Of a stretch of DNA of 64,000 bases, positions 22,865-34,863 are shown piece after piece. The first letter of the stretch is position 1. Every line of letters starts with the position of its first letter. Source of the stretch: Erythroxylum novogranatense (Eukaryota > Streptophyta > Magnoliopsida > Malpighiales > Erythroxylaceae); assembly GCA_029891385.1 (NCBI GenBank), contig CM057227.1, positions 94,822,818 through 94,886,817 on the forward strand. The letters are read 5' to 3'. The notes under the pieces are model-generated. The model was not told where the DNA came from and ran no database searches. It saw nothing but the letters and a program-made list of their open reading frames with translations. The position numbers were made by a program, and so were the translations under genes.

Positions 22865-24372
22865 TGATCGTGGCTCTATCGATTCGATCTTACGATCGAT
22901 CCTTGGAAACCGATCAAATATAATAAATTCCAAGATTGCGGTATAGGTTGCAATTCTCGGGTCGTCTCACTTAATTTTAACCAAGTGAAAAAGGTCTAAG
23001 CTAGCCTAAATGTCAAAAATTTCAATCAAAGTTGATAAAATGGGGGTTTGGTATTTTAGTCAAAACTGATTAAGTAATCAAAATTGGATAAAAAGTATAA
23101 AGAATATTTTTGGAATTTTGGAAATAATGCAATTAACAAAAATCAGATAGAAATCAAATCGATAAAATCCTCTTAAAAATGGGCGCAGGATATCACGGTC
23201 CAAAAATGATTTTTAGGGATAAAATCTACTAAGTTTCGAAAGATCAACCCTAAAGGACTCTTTAGGTCCAAAGATTTAACTAATGAACTCCATCATTTAA
23301 ATCCTTGTTAAAAACCTTAGTGTGAAAATGGACAAGTAAATGCAATCGGTCAATTGGATAAAAACTCGACAATCTTAATCAAACACAACTAGGCAGATGA
23401 AGACAGTTAATGCAATATCCAACGACATATATGAAACTTCATATATTAAGCATCAAACATTCTACAAATCACTTTGTCCAAATCCCAACATAGTGTTCAG
23501 CACACAGTTAAACTATAACAATGCTAATCTAGCTATACAGATGCAACCTCTAACTCAGAGTCTACACAAGTATAACTAAACTTCAGACACTATATAATTA
23601 CTCCCCTTTGAAGCTTCTGTGAACTCAAGCCATTGCTACATCTTCAAGAGGAAATGTGGCTTAGCTACGCATGGCTCTAGTCTGTCCCTCAACTACTGGA
23701 GATTGAGCGATACTCATGTTGGCAGAAGATACTGAAGGTGGCGATTTTGATGGCGATAGTTGACGATGATGAAAACGTGAAGATGATGGTGGAGTAAGGT
23801 TTCGTCTCTCTACTGCCTCCAGATATCTTTTTCAGTGTATGCGTATTCCCAGTCTCTGGTATCCGAAGTCTGCTTTGACCTAAAAATAGCAAGGTTTTTA
23901 TATGGTGGGTGCGGGTCAGGTCAGAGTAGTGAGACAAACTTTCCATTTAAGGTCGGATATCCGCTCGTACGTCGCGACGTATAAATGAAAATTCGTCGCG
24001 ACGTGTAGAATTGCCTGCTCGTCGCGACGTATAAATTAATATTCGCTGTAACATATGGAAATGATTTGCTCGTCGTGACGTCTAGATTGATATTCGTCGC
24101 GACGTGTGGATTGACCTCATGACTGTTGACTTCCTAATGTGTTGACTCCTTTGCTCCTGCAATAAAATAATAACAATTTGCAGTATCAATTGTCCTCATG
24201 AAAATTATAGAAAAATTAGTATCAAATCATGACAATTTACTGGCAAATTGTGAATTAAAAAAGATCGGTATGATGAATCAATTTAAGCACAAAAATCATC
24301 AATTAGGAGTCAACTAATGCTTAAGCAGCTATGAAAAGGTAGCCAATTTATAATATAAACTTAGTTCAATCA
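22865..24372 (-). repeat. 3' LTR of element B
   Basis: TG...CA ends, 1508 bp. It is closely similar to the right LTR at 30639; I count about ten differences over the first 240 bases, mostly transitions. It contains the palindrome array at 23969-24105. Confidence 0.9.
23969..24105. repeat. Palindrome array in the 3' LTR of B
   Basis: Six units start at about 23970, 23994, 24020, 24044, 24071 and 24095. Spacing alternates 24 and 26-27 bases, so the true period is a dimer of 50-51 bp. Unit 1 is the perfect 12-mer ACGTCGCGACGT, three others are perfect 11-mers, one is CGTCGTGACGT and one is strongly decayed. Confidence 0.88.
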
Positions 24373-24387
24373 AATTCCCCCACACTT
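24373..24387 (-). other. Polypurine tract of element B
   Basis: On the coding strand this reads AAGTGTGGGGGAATT, directly abutting the 3' LTR. This is the plus-strand primer position. Confidence 0.85.
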
Positions 24388-25504
24388 AGACCTTTGTACT
24401 CCTGGACAAAGTTTACAAGAGTAAAAAAGAATGCAAGAAGGAAAGAAAATATCTGCCATGCTCAAAACAATAAAAGGAAGTTGACGCAATTCATTTCTTC
24501 AGAAATCATCCACAGAAAAGTGAAAGAGTGCTAATAAAACAAACATTGAAAGAATTCAAGTACAAGAGATTGAACAAAAGAGAATCACTCAGGATATAGT
24601 GTATATGCTCATCTCACTTGTGTCTAGGGATATTTTTGCTCTCAGTCTGCTTAATCCATCTCCTACCATAAGCTTGTGTCAATTCTATTTCTCCACCACA
24701 AAAAACTATGATTTTGAAGATCAAGAGGACTTTTAGGGTTGTAATGTATGGTAGGCTAATTGAATGGATGAAGTGAAAGAAAGAAAGAATAGTATGAGCA
24801 CATGCACTAAACAAGAAATTGATGTCAATAGTTTTCTAAACTAAACGTATGCATAAACAGAATGCATAAATAATTTTTTTTCTTTTTAATTTTATTTGAC
24901 ATGCAATACATTCTGCATAAAGAGTTATTGATTTTGCTTTTCTTCTTTCTTTTTCTCTTATTTTTTTAATAGAAGAAAAATAACTAATGACACCATAAAA
25001 ATATAAATGCAAATGCTCATAACAAAAGGGCTCAAAGGGCTAGCAAGGGATAGATATGTAAGGGACAGTGTTTAGGAAAATGGGTTGAGGAAGGAACGCC
25101 TCTATCACATCAACAAAAATCCAGTCCATTAAGCTTCAAGTAAGAATTAAAACAAGTTCTAGAGGAGAATGAAATAAGAAGATGCACACAAAGATAAAAG
25201 AAAATTTTGGCTCAAATATCCTTCAAACAAGGGTATTATCTCTATGAACAATCTTAAGCCTCAAAAACTTAAAATGCCACTTTGTTAGCATGCTTCCATT
25301 CACTGTGTGTTGAAAACATGAAGAGCAAAATTTTGTCAATTCCAACTATCATTAAAAGAATGGAAGGTGTTTTAAAAAATTCAAGCATCATTTTGAAACT
25401 AGTAAAAACTTCGAAGACAACAACCACAAAAAATATAGTGCAGAAAATGTTTGATTGAATAGAAAAATGGAAAAAATGAAGTGCAAGTCATTCATGCATA
25501 CATG
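24388..25504. other. Non-coding region between pol and the 3' LTR of B
   Basis: AT-rich, with no env-like or other open frame. The equivalent part of D (39013-40190) is collinear. Confidence 0.6.
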
Positions 25505-25635
25505 TGACGTCGCGGTGTGTTGAGACAGACGTCGTAACATGCGGACGTCGCGACGTATGACATGGGTGACATCACGACGTATGAGCACTCGGAGGAATAG
25601 CTTCGCCGCGACGTGTGGTCGCTCGTCGCGGCGAA
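25505..25635. repeat. Internal palindrome cluster of B, downstream of pol
   Basis: The perfect ACGTCGCGACGT lies at 25545-25556. Related forms flank it: GACGTCGCGGTGTG, GACGTCGTAACATG, GACATCACGACGTATG, TCGCCGCGACGTGTGG and CGTCGCGGCGAAG. The cluster is outside the LTR. Confidence 0.85.
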
Positions 25636-25771
25636 GAGATGCAGATTGACAGAAAGATGTAAAATGCACCAAGTTTATCGACAGAATGCACCAATTGGCC
25701 AAATGCATAGAAGTTCATGAAGGAACTGAGAAGGTATTATTGGAAAATGCAAGGAAAACAAAAAAAATTAT

Positions 25772-28690
25772 TTATCTAAGTAGCTCTCCTCCAAACTTGT
25801 TAAGACAAATAGTAAATGCGAAGCGCAAAAAGTAAAGAAACAAGTGAAGGAGACGAAAACACGATATTACTGACGGTTGTTGGTTCTCATAATAGAGCTT
25901 CAAAAGATGGCCATTCACCTTGAGTCTTGTTCCAGTTCCTTCATGTAGAAGCACTACCATGCCAAAGTTGTGCACCTTCGTGACCAAATATGGTCCCTCC
26001 CAACGAGTATTGAAAGTCCCATGTTTAAAAGTGAAACGAGCTTTGAATAATAGGACTTTGTCTCCTTCTTTGAAACTTTTCCGCCGAATGATCTTATCAT
26101 GCATTAATTTTGCTTTTTCTTTGTAGAGTCGTGCATGCTCATATGCCTCTAACCTTAATTCCTCAAGCTCTTGAAGCTGCAACTTCCTCTCCATTCCAGA
26201 AGATTCCAAGTCCATATTGCATTGTTTTATTGCCCAATATGCTTTATGCTCCAATTCCACAGGTAAATGGCAAGCCTTTCCATAAATCAAACGGTAAGGG
26301 GACATACCTATCGGGGATTTATAAGCAGTTTGATATGCCCATAGTGCTTCCTCGAGGAGAAGGCTCCAATCCTTCTTAAATGGCTTCACAATTTTCTCCA
26401 AAATGTGTTTCACCTCAATTTTGAAGGCACTTTTGCAAGAATCATCAAATTCAAAATTTTCATCTTTTTGTAAAAGTTTGGAGAGAAGTAACACAATTTT
26501 GCTGAAATCCTTTATGAAGCGCCTGTAAAATCCTGCATGACTAAAAAATGAACGGATGTCACGAATACAAGTAGGGTAAGGCAAAGAAGATATAAACTCA
26601 ATCTTAGCTTTATCCACTTCAATCCCCTTGCTAGAAATTAAACGAACAAGCACGATACCTTCACTGACCATGAAATGACATTTCTCAAAGTTCAAAATCA
26701 AATTCTTTTCAATGCATCTTTGTAAAACTCTTGCAAGGCTGGACAAAAAAGCATCAAAAGAATCTCCATAAACTGTGAAATCATCCATAAATACTTCCAT
26801 ACATTCCTCTAAAAATTCACATAAAACAGCCATCACACAATGCTGGAAAGTGCCTGGGGCATTACACAAACCAAAAGGCATCCTTCGATATGCAAAGGTG
26901 CCAAAAGGACATGTAAATGTGGTCTTGTCCTGGTCCTAGGGTGCAATGGGTACCTGAAAGTATCCAGAAAAACCATCCAAGAAACAATAATGTGATTTGC
27001 CCGCAAGTCTTTCAAGCATTTGATCAATAAAAGGAAGAGGGAAGTGGTCTTTTCTTGTGGCATCATTTAATCTTCTATAATCTATACAGACACGTCGCGA
27101 ATTTTGCACTTTAGTAGGGATAAGCTCATCCCTATCATTTTTTACCACTGTTATTCCACTCTTTTTGGGCACTACATGAATTGGGCTAACTCACTCACTA
27201 TCAGAAATCGGATAAATTATCCCTGTACTCAACAACTTTATGATTTCCTTCTTCACAATATCTAAGATAAGCGGGTTAAGCCTTCTTTGAGGTTGCCTCA
27301 CCGATTTTGACCCTTCACTCAATAAGATCCGGTGTGTGCAAATGGCTGGGCTAATGCCGGGTATATTTGCTAAAGTCCACCCTATAACTCTCTTGTGCTT
27401 CCTCAAAACATTCATAAGTCTCTCTTCCTCAATGTCGGACAAGGTACTAGAAATTATTACAGGTAATCGCTCATGAGACTCAAGATAGGCATACCTTAAG
27501 GTTGAAGGAAGGGGTTTGAGCTCAAGCTCAGGAGGTTTCACAACAGAAGGAGTCAATTTATGAAGTTCAAGAGAAAAGAGATCACTCCCTTTTTCTTCTG
27601 GCGTCAAGTCTGGCTCCTTATAGGTGGTCGTGGCAATGCCTTCTTGCTTCCCTGAAACATGGACAGAAAACCTTTTCCCAAGATCAAGTGAATGTAATCC
27701 AGTATCCAAAGAATCTTTTTGTGACTCATGTTTTTGGCAAACATTTTCCTCAACGAAATTAATCTTGTTCACACCCAAAAGTGAATAATCCTCATGTGGG
27801 TGCTTCATTGCCTCATACATATTAAAGCTCACCTGATGGTCACCTACCTCCATGGTGATCTTACCTTCCTTCCTGCTTATCATTGTTCCTGCTGTCCTAA
27901 AAAAGGGTCGCCCGAGAATTAAGGAAGTATCCTGCACAACCTCAGAAGACATATCAAGCACATAAAAATCAGCAGGAAATACTAACCCTTTAACCTGGAC
28001 CAAGATATCCTCAATGATACCCATTGGATGCCTAAATGATCTATCAGCGAACTGGAGCACAACAGATGTAGGCTTAATACTCTTCACTCCTAAGGCCTCA
28101 TAAACTGACTTAGGCATCACATTTATCGCTGCCCCCAGATCTAACAAAGCTCTACCTATAGTCACTTTCCCTAAGATGCAAGGGATGGTAAAGATCCGAG
28201 GTCTTGACACTTGGCGGTATTTTGGTTTGAATAAAAGCGACACATTGGAGCTCACTTGCACTCTCTCATTTGGCCTAAACTTTCTCTTGTTAGTGCACAA
28301 ATCCTTCAAATATTTTGCATAGGCCGGAACTCTCTTCACCAAATCAAGCAAAGGAACATTTACCTCAACTTTCCCAAACAAGTCAATTATCTCTTTTTCA
28401 TGTTTAATCTCATTCATGCGCTTGCTCATCAAATATGAGTTTGGAAAAGGAAGGTCTTGAATACTTACCTCCTTACCTTTGCTGGATTGCTTGCTCGATT
28501 CTCCATTTTCCGTTCGATCATTGGAACTCTCTGAAATAGTTCCCTTGTTCCTTGAAGCATGCTTTTTCTCTTTCAAAAGCTCTTCTTCCCTCACACTTTC
28601 TGATCTCTTAATCTTTTCCTTGGGTGGAGGTACTGCCTCACTCTCAACCTCCTCATCATATGCCTCTTCATCTACTTGAGGGTTAAACCT
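25772..28690 (-). pseudogene. Element B pol: protease, reverse transcriptase, integrase tail (deleted and broken)
   Basis: Reading right to left on the minus strand, an aspartic protease with 'ALLDLGAAINVMP' lies near 28115. The start of reverse transcriptase follows up to a stop at 27191. A second frame has 'CIDYRRLNDATRKDHF' near 27085. After another stop comes a frame beginning '[13 protein letters not shown]' with 'FMDDFTVYG' near 26790. This last frame (26881-25772) passes without a break from the polymerase end 'DDSCKSAFK' into '[11 protein letters not shown]' of the integrase C-terminal part. RNase H and the whole zinc and DDE core of integrase are missing. Comparison with D places the lost segment at about 1.2 kb (D 41182-42394). 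The integrase C-terminal region reads open to 25772. Confidence 0.85.
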
Positions 28691-28699
28691 CACATGCTT

Positions 28700-30312
28700 C
28701 CCACTCCGGAGGGCAATTGCATTCAGACTCTTCGGATTCATCACAATATTTGAAGGAATAGTCTCACTACTTTTTGCTTGATTTTCACTCATGTTGTTGG
28801 ACAACTGAGTGACATATGAATTTATGTTCTCCGCCTTGGTCTCCCATTGTTCCATTCTCTTCTCCAAGGCATTAAATCTAACAGCAGTCTTTGAGGAATC
28901 CCGTTGAATAAGAGAAGCAATAGCATTAAACTGGTTAGCATTAGAATCCCTCTCTTCCTTCATCTGAGTCATCATACTATGAAGAAGCTGGTTGGTGTCT
29001 TCCTTTGGTGGGACCATGAGGGCTTGCTGTTGATTAGGGAACTGGCTAGTGGAAGTACCAGCTCCTCCCCCTTGTGAAAATCTGTTTGGAGCCCTGCTTT
29101 CCTCATTTCTCCAACCAAATCTCGGATTGGACTTCCATCCCTCATTGTATGTGTTAGAGTAGGGGTCCCACTTCTGATTAGCTCTTCCTGGATACACAGC
29201 TGACACCTCTTCATATCTTCCAGGACAAACACTTGAAATGTGCATCACCAACCCACAATTGTCTGGCCAGGTGCGAGAATATCTGAGAAGATGATTGGCG
29301 ATGCACATTCAAGTTCTTCAACTCAGCGATGTACAGACAACCGTGAGGTTATCCTGTTCTCCAAATGAATCTACCTTTGTTTTCAGACATTCCATTCTCT
29401 TGGCTTGAGCTGTCAAAGCTCCTAATTCATTCAATCCTCTAGAGTCTCTTACACTGTATTGTTGATGGTTTAAGGCCATCTTCTTTATCAAGTCCCATGC
29501 TTCCACTGCTATAAGGTCAATCAAAGATCCTCCAGATGCAGCATCTAACATACCTTTCTCTTGACTCTTCAACCCATCATAGAAATAATGCACCAATTGT
29601 TCATCAGGAATTTGGTGACGGGGGCATCTGGACAGAAGATCTTGGAAGCGGTTCCAATAGTCATACAGTGACTCATCATAATCCTTGCGGGCTGACCATC
29701 GAAGATGTCCTGGAGGCTGGAAAACATTTTTCCAAAAATGCTTTCCTCAGGTCGGCCCAGCTATGATAGGCATTAGCCACATGCCTCGGAAGACTCATGT
29801 ACCACTCTCTTGCCTTTCCTTCCAAGGACAAATGAAACACCTTCCATAGCACTTGATCTAAAGTAGCTCCTACTGGCTTCATACTCTGGCAAATCATCGT
29901 CAAAGCTTGTAGGTGTATATGGATCCTCTCCTGCCAAACCATGAAATTTAGGAAGGGAATTAATCAACAAACCTTTAATCTCAAAATTAACATCAAAATT
30001 AGGGCAAGCAGCAGTAAATGGATCATAATGCACATCAGAAGTTGTTGTTTCCCTAATTGTCCTACGTCGCTGGTTCTCATTGTTCTCTCCTACTCTCTCA
30101 TGCTCACCATTTCCTCCATTAGTCCCATTTCTAGGTTGGTGTACGCGAAAATCAGGATTTGGGAAAATGTTTGGATTCTCAACCATGTTCTCACTATCTC
30201 GCTCAACTAATCTCTTTCTCTCTTGTTCTTTCCTCTCTTTCCTAAGTCTCCTCAAATGTCTCTCCACTTCAGGTTGGAATTGAACAAGTCTATCTCTCCT
30301 GGGCATGCACAA
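28700..30312 (-). pseudogene. Element B gag
   Basis: It begins with a basic, Arg-rich N-terminus ('VERHLRRLRKERKEQ') at 30312. The capsid core continues in a second frame ('GKAREWYMSLPRHV', about 29800) and a third ('YFYDGLKSQEKGMLDAASGG', about 29580-29520). The zinc-knuckle area near 29240 is damaged. The C-terminal spacer with 'YNEGWKSNPRFG' leads into the long frame that holds the protease. At least three frameshifts or stops break it. In an active element this forms the particle that holds reverse transcription. Confidence 0.82.
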
Positions 30313-30617
30313 AAATCAATCCACAAATAAAAGGAATGGTAACACAATTTCTCAAAGTCACACAAAATCAGATAAAAGTGAAATGCGATGAATGCCAGTG
30401 TATGATGTATGTATGAGTGTGTATGTGTGAAAAATGTGTAAAGTAAAAGACAAAATCAAAGTATGGAGTATGCTTGTGCAAAGGGAAATGAAACCTATAC
30501 TATGAACAAGTGTGAAAATCAAACTATGCTAAATGCAAGCAAAAACAATGATTTCGATTATCAACGACAATTCAAATGAATGACAATGGCTATCCTACGG
30601 TAAACCAATTTCTTGGT

Positions 30618-30635
30618 TCCCCGGCAATGGCGCCA
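30618..30635 (-). other. tRNA-Asp-type primer binding site of B
   Basis: On the minus strand the site reads TGGCGCCATTGCCGGGGA and starts four bases after the 5' LTR end. It differs by one base from the complement of the plant tRNA-Asp 3' end as I know it, and Athila elements are known to use tRNA-Asp. Confidence 0.85.
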
Positions 30636-30638
30636 ATT

Positions 30639-32140
30639 TGATCGCGGCTCTGTCGATTCGATCTTACGATCGATCCTTGGAAACCGGTCAAATATAATAA
30701 ATTCCAAGATTGTGGTATAGGTTGCAATCCTCGGGTCGTCTCACTTAATTGGAACCAAGTGAAAAAGGTCTAAGCTAGCCTAAATGTCAAAAATTTCAAT
30801 CAAAGTTGATAAAATGTGGGTTTGGTATTTTGGTCAAAACTGATTAAGTAATCAAAATTGGACAAAAAGTATAAAAAATATTTTTGGAATTTTGGAAATA
30901 ATGCAATTAAAAAAAATCAGATAGAAATCAAATCGATAAAATCCTCTTGAAAATGGGCGCAGGATATCACGGTCCAAAAATGATTTTTAGGGATAAAATC
31001 CACTAAGTTTCGAAAGATCAACCCTAAAGGACTCTTTAGGTGTAAAGATTTAACTAATGAACTCCATCATTTAAATCCTTGTTAAAAACCTTAGTGTGAA
31101 AATGGACAAGTAAATGCAATCGGTCAATTGGATAAAAACCCGACAATCTTAATCAAACACAACTAGGCAGATGAAGACAGTTAATGCAATATCCAACGAC
31201 ATATATGAAACTTCATATATTAAGCATCAAACATTCTACAAATCACTTTTTCCAAATCCCAACATAGTGTTCAGCACACGGTTAAACTATAACAATGCTA
31301 ATCTAGCTATACAGATGCAACCTCTAACTCAGAGTCTACATAAGTATAACTAAACTTCAGACACTATATGATTACTCCCCTTTGAAGCTTCTGTGAACTC
31401 AAGCCATTGCTACATCTTCAAGAGGAAATGTGGCTTAGCTACGTATGGCTCTGGTCTGTCCCTCAACTACTGGAGATTGAGCGATACTCATGTTGGCAGA
31501 AGATACTGACGGTGGCGATTTTGATGGTGATAGTTGACGATGATGAAAACGTGAAGATGATGGTGGAGTAAGGTTTCGTCTCTCTACTGCCTCCAGATAT
31601 CTTTTTTAGTGTATGCGTATTCCCAGTCTCTGGTATCCGAAGTCTGCTTTGACCTAAAAATAGCAAGGTTTTTATATGGTAGGTGCGGGCAGAGCAATGA
31701 GACAAACTTTCCATTTAAGGTCGGATATCCGCTCGTACGTCGCAAAGTATAAATGAAAATTCGTCGCGACGTGTAGAATTGCTTGCTCGTCGCGACGTAT
31801 AAATTAATATTCACCGCGACGTATGGAAATGATTTGCTCGTCGCGACGTGCAGATTGATATTCATCGCGACGTGTGGATTGACCTCATGACTGTTGACTT
31901 CCTAATGTGTTGACTCCTTTGCTCCTGTAATAAAATAATAACAATTTGCAGTATCAATTGTCCTCATGAAAATTATAGAAAAATTAGTATCAAATCATGA
32001 CAATTTATTGGCAAATTGTGAATTAAAAGAGATTGGTATGAGGAACCAATTTAAGCACAAAAATCATCAATTAGGAGTCAACTAATGCTTAAGCAGTTAT
32101 GAAAAGGTAGCCAATTTATAAAATAAACTTGGTTCAATCA
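30639..32140 (-). repeat. 5' LTR of element B
   Basis: 1502 bp, starting TGATCGCGGCTCTG and ending GGTTCAATCA on the plus strand. It is collinear with the left LTR. Differences are mostly transitions, many at CpG. Confidence 0.9.
31736..31873. repeat. Palindrome array in the 5' LTR of B
   Basis: Six units are collinear with the array at 23969. The first has become CGTCGCAAAGT and the last begins CATCGCGACGT, while the fourth is better kept (CACCGCGACGT) than in the sister LTR. The two arrays have decayed independently. Confidence 0.85.
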
Positions 32141-32145
32141 GGATG

Positions 32146-32601
32146 TCAACTATTGGTTAGTTTGATGTAATTTGATAAGGATAAGATAGGATAATATTGT
32201 GATCTTAGCTAGTGGAGTTCTAGTAGGATTTTAACTTAGTTATCTAAAGATGCTTATAAATAGCTCATTTGAGTCTTGCTCTTAGAATTAAGAGGAGGGT
32301 GTTGTGAGACATAGAGATTAAGAGAGTATTCCTTTTTATACTTTGGGGGAAGTAATGAAGGTTGGCTTTTAAGTTGTATCTCTTTCTTATTCTTGTTGTT
32401 GCCTTTACTATTCTAGTGCTTCCGTAATTTTCTTACGAGTATGAGAATTAAAAACTGTGAGGGTTGTCAGGCGTTTGAGAACTCGATAGTTGGTCGATGA
32501 TGGCATGGGAAGGCTGAGTCTTACTTAGAAAGTCCTAAGTACGATTGTTGTGTAAAAGAGTAGCGGCGTCTTACAGATAAGTTCACTGCCAAAGGAAAAC
32601 C
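32146..32601. other. Host sequence right of element B, unassigned
   Basis: It continues 22328-22864. TATAAATAG near 32255 and a following T-rich tract resemble an LTR promoter and leader, but no termini or duplications were confirmed. No coding signal. Confidence 0.35.
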
Positions 32602-33128
32602 TTTGTAACACCTATCCTTGATACTTCATCAATGACTAGGTGAAATGGCTTCCATGCAGTAGAATGATGGTATAATATATACCACTTACAACTCTTTTAT
32701 TAAGATGATTGCTTTTGAAGCAATTTATGGTCAACATCCTCCCATAATTAAGTATATTCCTAATTTTTCTAAGGTTGATCTAGATACTTATTAAATATGT
32801 TTCTAATTTTTCTATCGTTGATCTAGTATATATAAACAATTTTTTGATAAAGACAAAATGATACAACTTTTAAGAGATAATCTTGTAGTAGTTTAAGCTA
32901 GAATGAAATAAAAAAGTTAATAAGCATCATAGTCAGTGAGAATTTTAATATATGAATAGGTTTTCCTACATATTCAGCCTTATAAATTCTTGTAAACGTT
33001 TAATCTTCTATTAACCTATTTCATTCCTTTCTTTATCCTTATAAAGTGTTGTAACGTATTAGTCCGATTGCATATCATTTCGACTTACTGGCTAACTCTA
33101 TGATACATTTAGTTTTTATGTCTCCTCT
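32602..33128 (+). pseudogene. Chromovirus integrase C-terminal remnant
   Basis: Across frames the plus strand gives 'YFIND.VKWLP' near 32625, 'TTYNSFIKMIAFEAIYGQHP' near 32680-32740, and an SH3-like tail 'RISPIAYHFDLLANSMIHLV' near 33058-33117. This is the standard end of a chromovirus integrase. Several stops break it. The frame ends exactly at the CACTA 2 terminus at 33132, so CACTA 2 inserted into this gene. It may belong to the same old element as the gag at 18786 (same strand), with the middle lost or displaced. Confidence 0.72.
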
Positions 33129-33131
33129 TGA

Positions 33132-33640
33132 CACTACAACAAAAAGGACATTTGGCTACGAAAAAAATAGTAGCTAAAGGTCCAAAAATTGTCACTGATA
33201 GTTATTAACGACGATTTATATTCGTCATCAAATCCCTATAGCTGAAAATTAATTATAAGTGACATTTTTGGCTAAACGTCACCAATAGCTTTTGTCTACG
33301 CTTTATTTTTGTAGAAAAAACTATTAGTGACGTATTGGGAAATCATTGCTAATAACTTTTGGTTCCGTTTAGTTTTTGTAGGTAAAAACTATTAGCTACA
33401 TTTTCGTAATCGTAGCTAAATTTTTTTAACTACAGTTCCAAATATGCAGCCAAATGTTTTTAGCTATGCTTTTGAAAGCACAATCAAAAAGTTTTAGCTA
33501 CATTTTAAAATTTTGACTACATTTTACAAAAGGTAGCTAAAACCATTTGGCTACAGTTTTTTAAATGTAGCCAAATCGTTTTTGCTACATTTTGTAAAAT
33601 GTAGTCAAAATTTTAATTTACATTTTAACGAAATGTTATA
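33132..33640. repeat. Subterminal repeat zone of CACTA 2
   Basis: TTTGGCTACG, TAGCTACATTTT, TTTTGACTACATTTT, GGCTACAGTTTT and TGTAGCCAAA recur about every 30-40 bases in both orientations. Many copies pair as inverted repeats around TGTAGCCAAA/TTTGGCTACA. Confidence 0.65.
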
Positions 33641-34009
33641 CCATGTTGAATTATAATTATTTGTTGCATTTTTAGTCCATATTATTGTATCTAATATTTA
33701 TATTTTTGTTAATATTTTATTATTAAAAATTATATAAAATAATCGATAATTTGAAGCATTCTATATAAAATAAAATATCATTAGATTTCTTTGTGTACAA
33801 GATTTTAATTACAACTTCAGTAATACTTATATACAAAAAATAAATACAAATATTAGTTTATAAGATATAATACAAATCACTCAATTTTATTGTAGCTTCT
33901 TCAAATTTGTAATCGAGAAAAGTATTAAATCTTTATTATAATAAAACAAGAATTAAAAGAAAAGTATAAGAGATATAATTAATACCATTAATTTTCATCT
34001 TCACCGCTT
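33641..34009. other. CACTA 2 spacer
   Basis: AT-rich non-coding sequence between the subterminal zone and the 3' end of the accessory gene. Confidence 0.4.
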
Positions 34010-34350
34010 TCATAATCTGGACTAAGTAATTTTTGAGGTACCTTTCATATTTGGCTAACTTTTTTTTAGTATGTTGTAATTTAATTTTAAGTGACTTGTT
34101 TCACTTTTCTATACATTGAATGTATGTTGATCTTGATGACGATGAAACATTTGGCTAGAGCCAGACCCAAGACCTTTCATATAACTAGATCGTGTACTAA
34201 GTACGGTATTGTAAATGTCTTATACATTTATCTCATTCCCCTCAAACATTGATTTTTATAATAACTCTTGTATCTTATTCTAAAATTAAAAAAAACAAAA
34301 CCAATATTCAATGCAAATATTATTAATTAGTACTACATAAATACATAAAC
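34010..34350 (-). pseudogene. CACTA 2 accessory protein gene, C-terminal part
   Basis: Minus-strand translation gives 'NKIQELL', then 'SMFEGNEINV', then 'NTVLSTRSSYMKGLGSGSSQ' (34280 down to about 34150), matching 'VLSTRS.FINGLGHG' of CACTA 1. An acidic end 'SPDYESGEDEN' and a stop lie near 34000. One in-frame stop and a likely frameshift are present. This is the plant Ptta/En/Spm (PF03004-type) accessory protein. The upstream exons are 26 kb away at 60871-61540 because solo LTR H was inserted between them. Confidence 0.72.
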
Positions 34351-34863
34351 TTAAAATTTAAATTATTTTTTTTACTCATATAGTTATTTTCCGCTTCTTA
34401 TAACATCCACCCTTGACTTTCCTTATAGAGAGTGAATTTGTATAGTATGATCTTATCACACTATTATCTATGTAGTTCTTCTCACTTTGCACAATAAATA
34501 TTATAGTGTTTATTGATATAATTATAACTTGTAAACAAAGATCTAACATTGTAGCACCCCACTCCCGCAGGACACGAACCCGACATCGTAGGTCATATCC
34601 GAATCCATGACCCGCAAGGGTGGTATGCTAGAGTACTCGAACACAGTAAAAAAAAACCCAGTATAATTTTTTTAATACAATCATATGCGCGAAAATCATT
34701 AGACAATTTGGGCCCGCTTTACTTTGTAAACATTTTCAGTGATAACAATACACTCGATAGTATTTTGAATAACCAGTTAATGTACACAGATCCATAACCA
34801 AATTGGGCCCAATTCTATTCATAAACATTTCAGTGATCACATTACAATCAATAAAATTACAAT

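Larger units (their letters stand above)
22865..32140 (-). mobile_element. Element B: Athila-type Ty3/gypsy retrotransposon with both LTRs
   Basis: Two LTRs of about 1.5 kb bound an internal region read on the minus strand. The target GGATG is duplicated at 22860-22864 and 32141-32145. The 5' LTR is on the right with an adjoining tRNA-Asp-type primer site; the 3' LTR is on the left with an adjoining polypurine tract. The gag-protease-reverse transcriptase-integrase order is Ty3/gypsy. The DLGA protease motif, FMDDF polymerase motif and tRNA-Asp priming point to the Athila clade. No env-like frame is present between pol and the 3' LTR. The element is dead: stops and frameshifts in gag and polymerase, and a 1.2 kb deletion in pol. 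Confidence 0.92.

Noticed and set aside
23969..24105. Regularly spaced palindromes resembling a CRISPR array
   Set aside because: Plant retroelement context, and the spacers are similar to each other rather than unique. The repeat is an LTR minisatellite.
24388..25504. Search for an env-like gene expected in some Athila elements
   Set aside because: No open frame with signal or membrane segments exists between pol and the 3' LTR in B or D.
26110..26379. Plus-strand frames across elements B and D
   Set aside because: Antisense by-products of the minus-strand gag and pol genes; they appear in both elements for that reason only.
30618..30635. tRNA-like 3' end sequence
   Set aside because: Only the 18-base acceptor complement is present at an LTR border. 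It is a primer binding site, not a tRNA gene.
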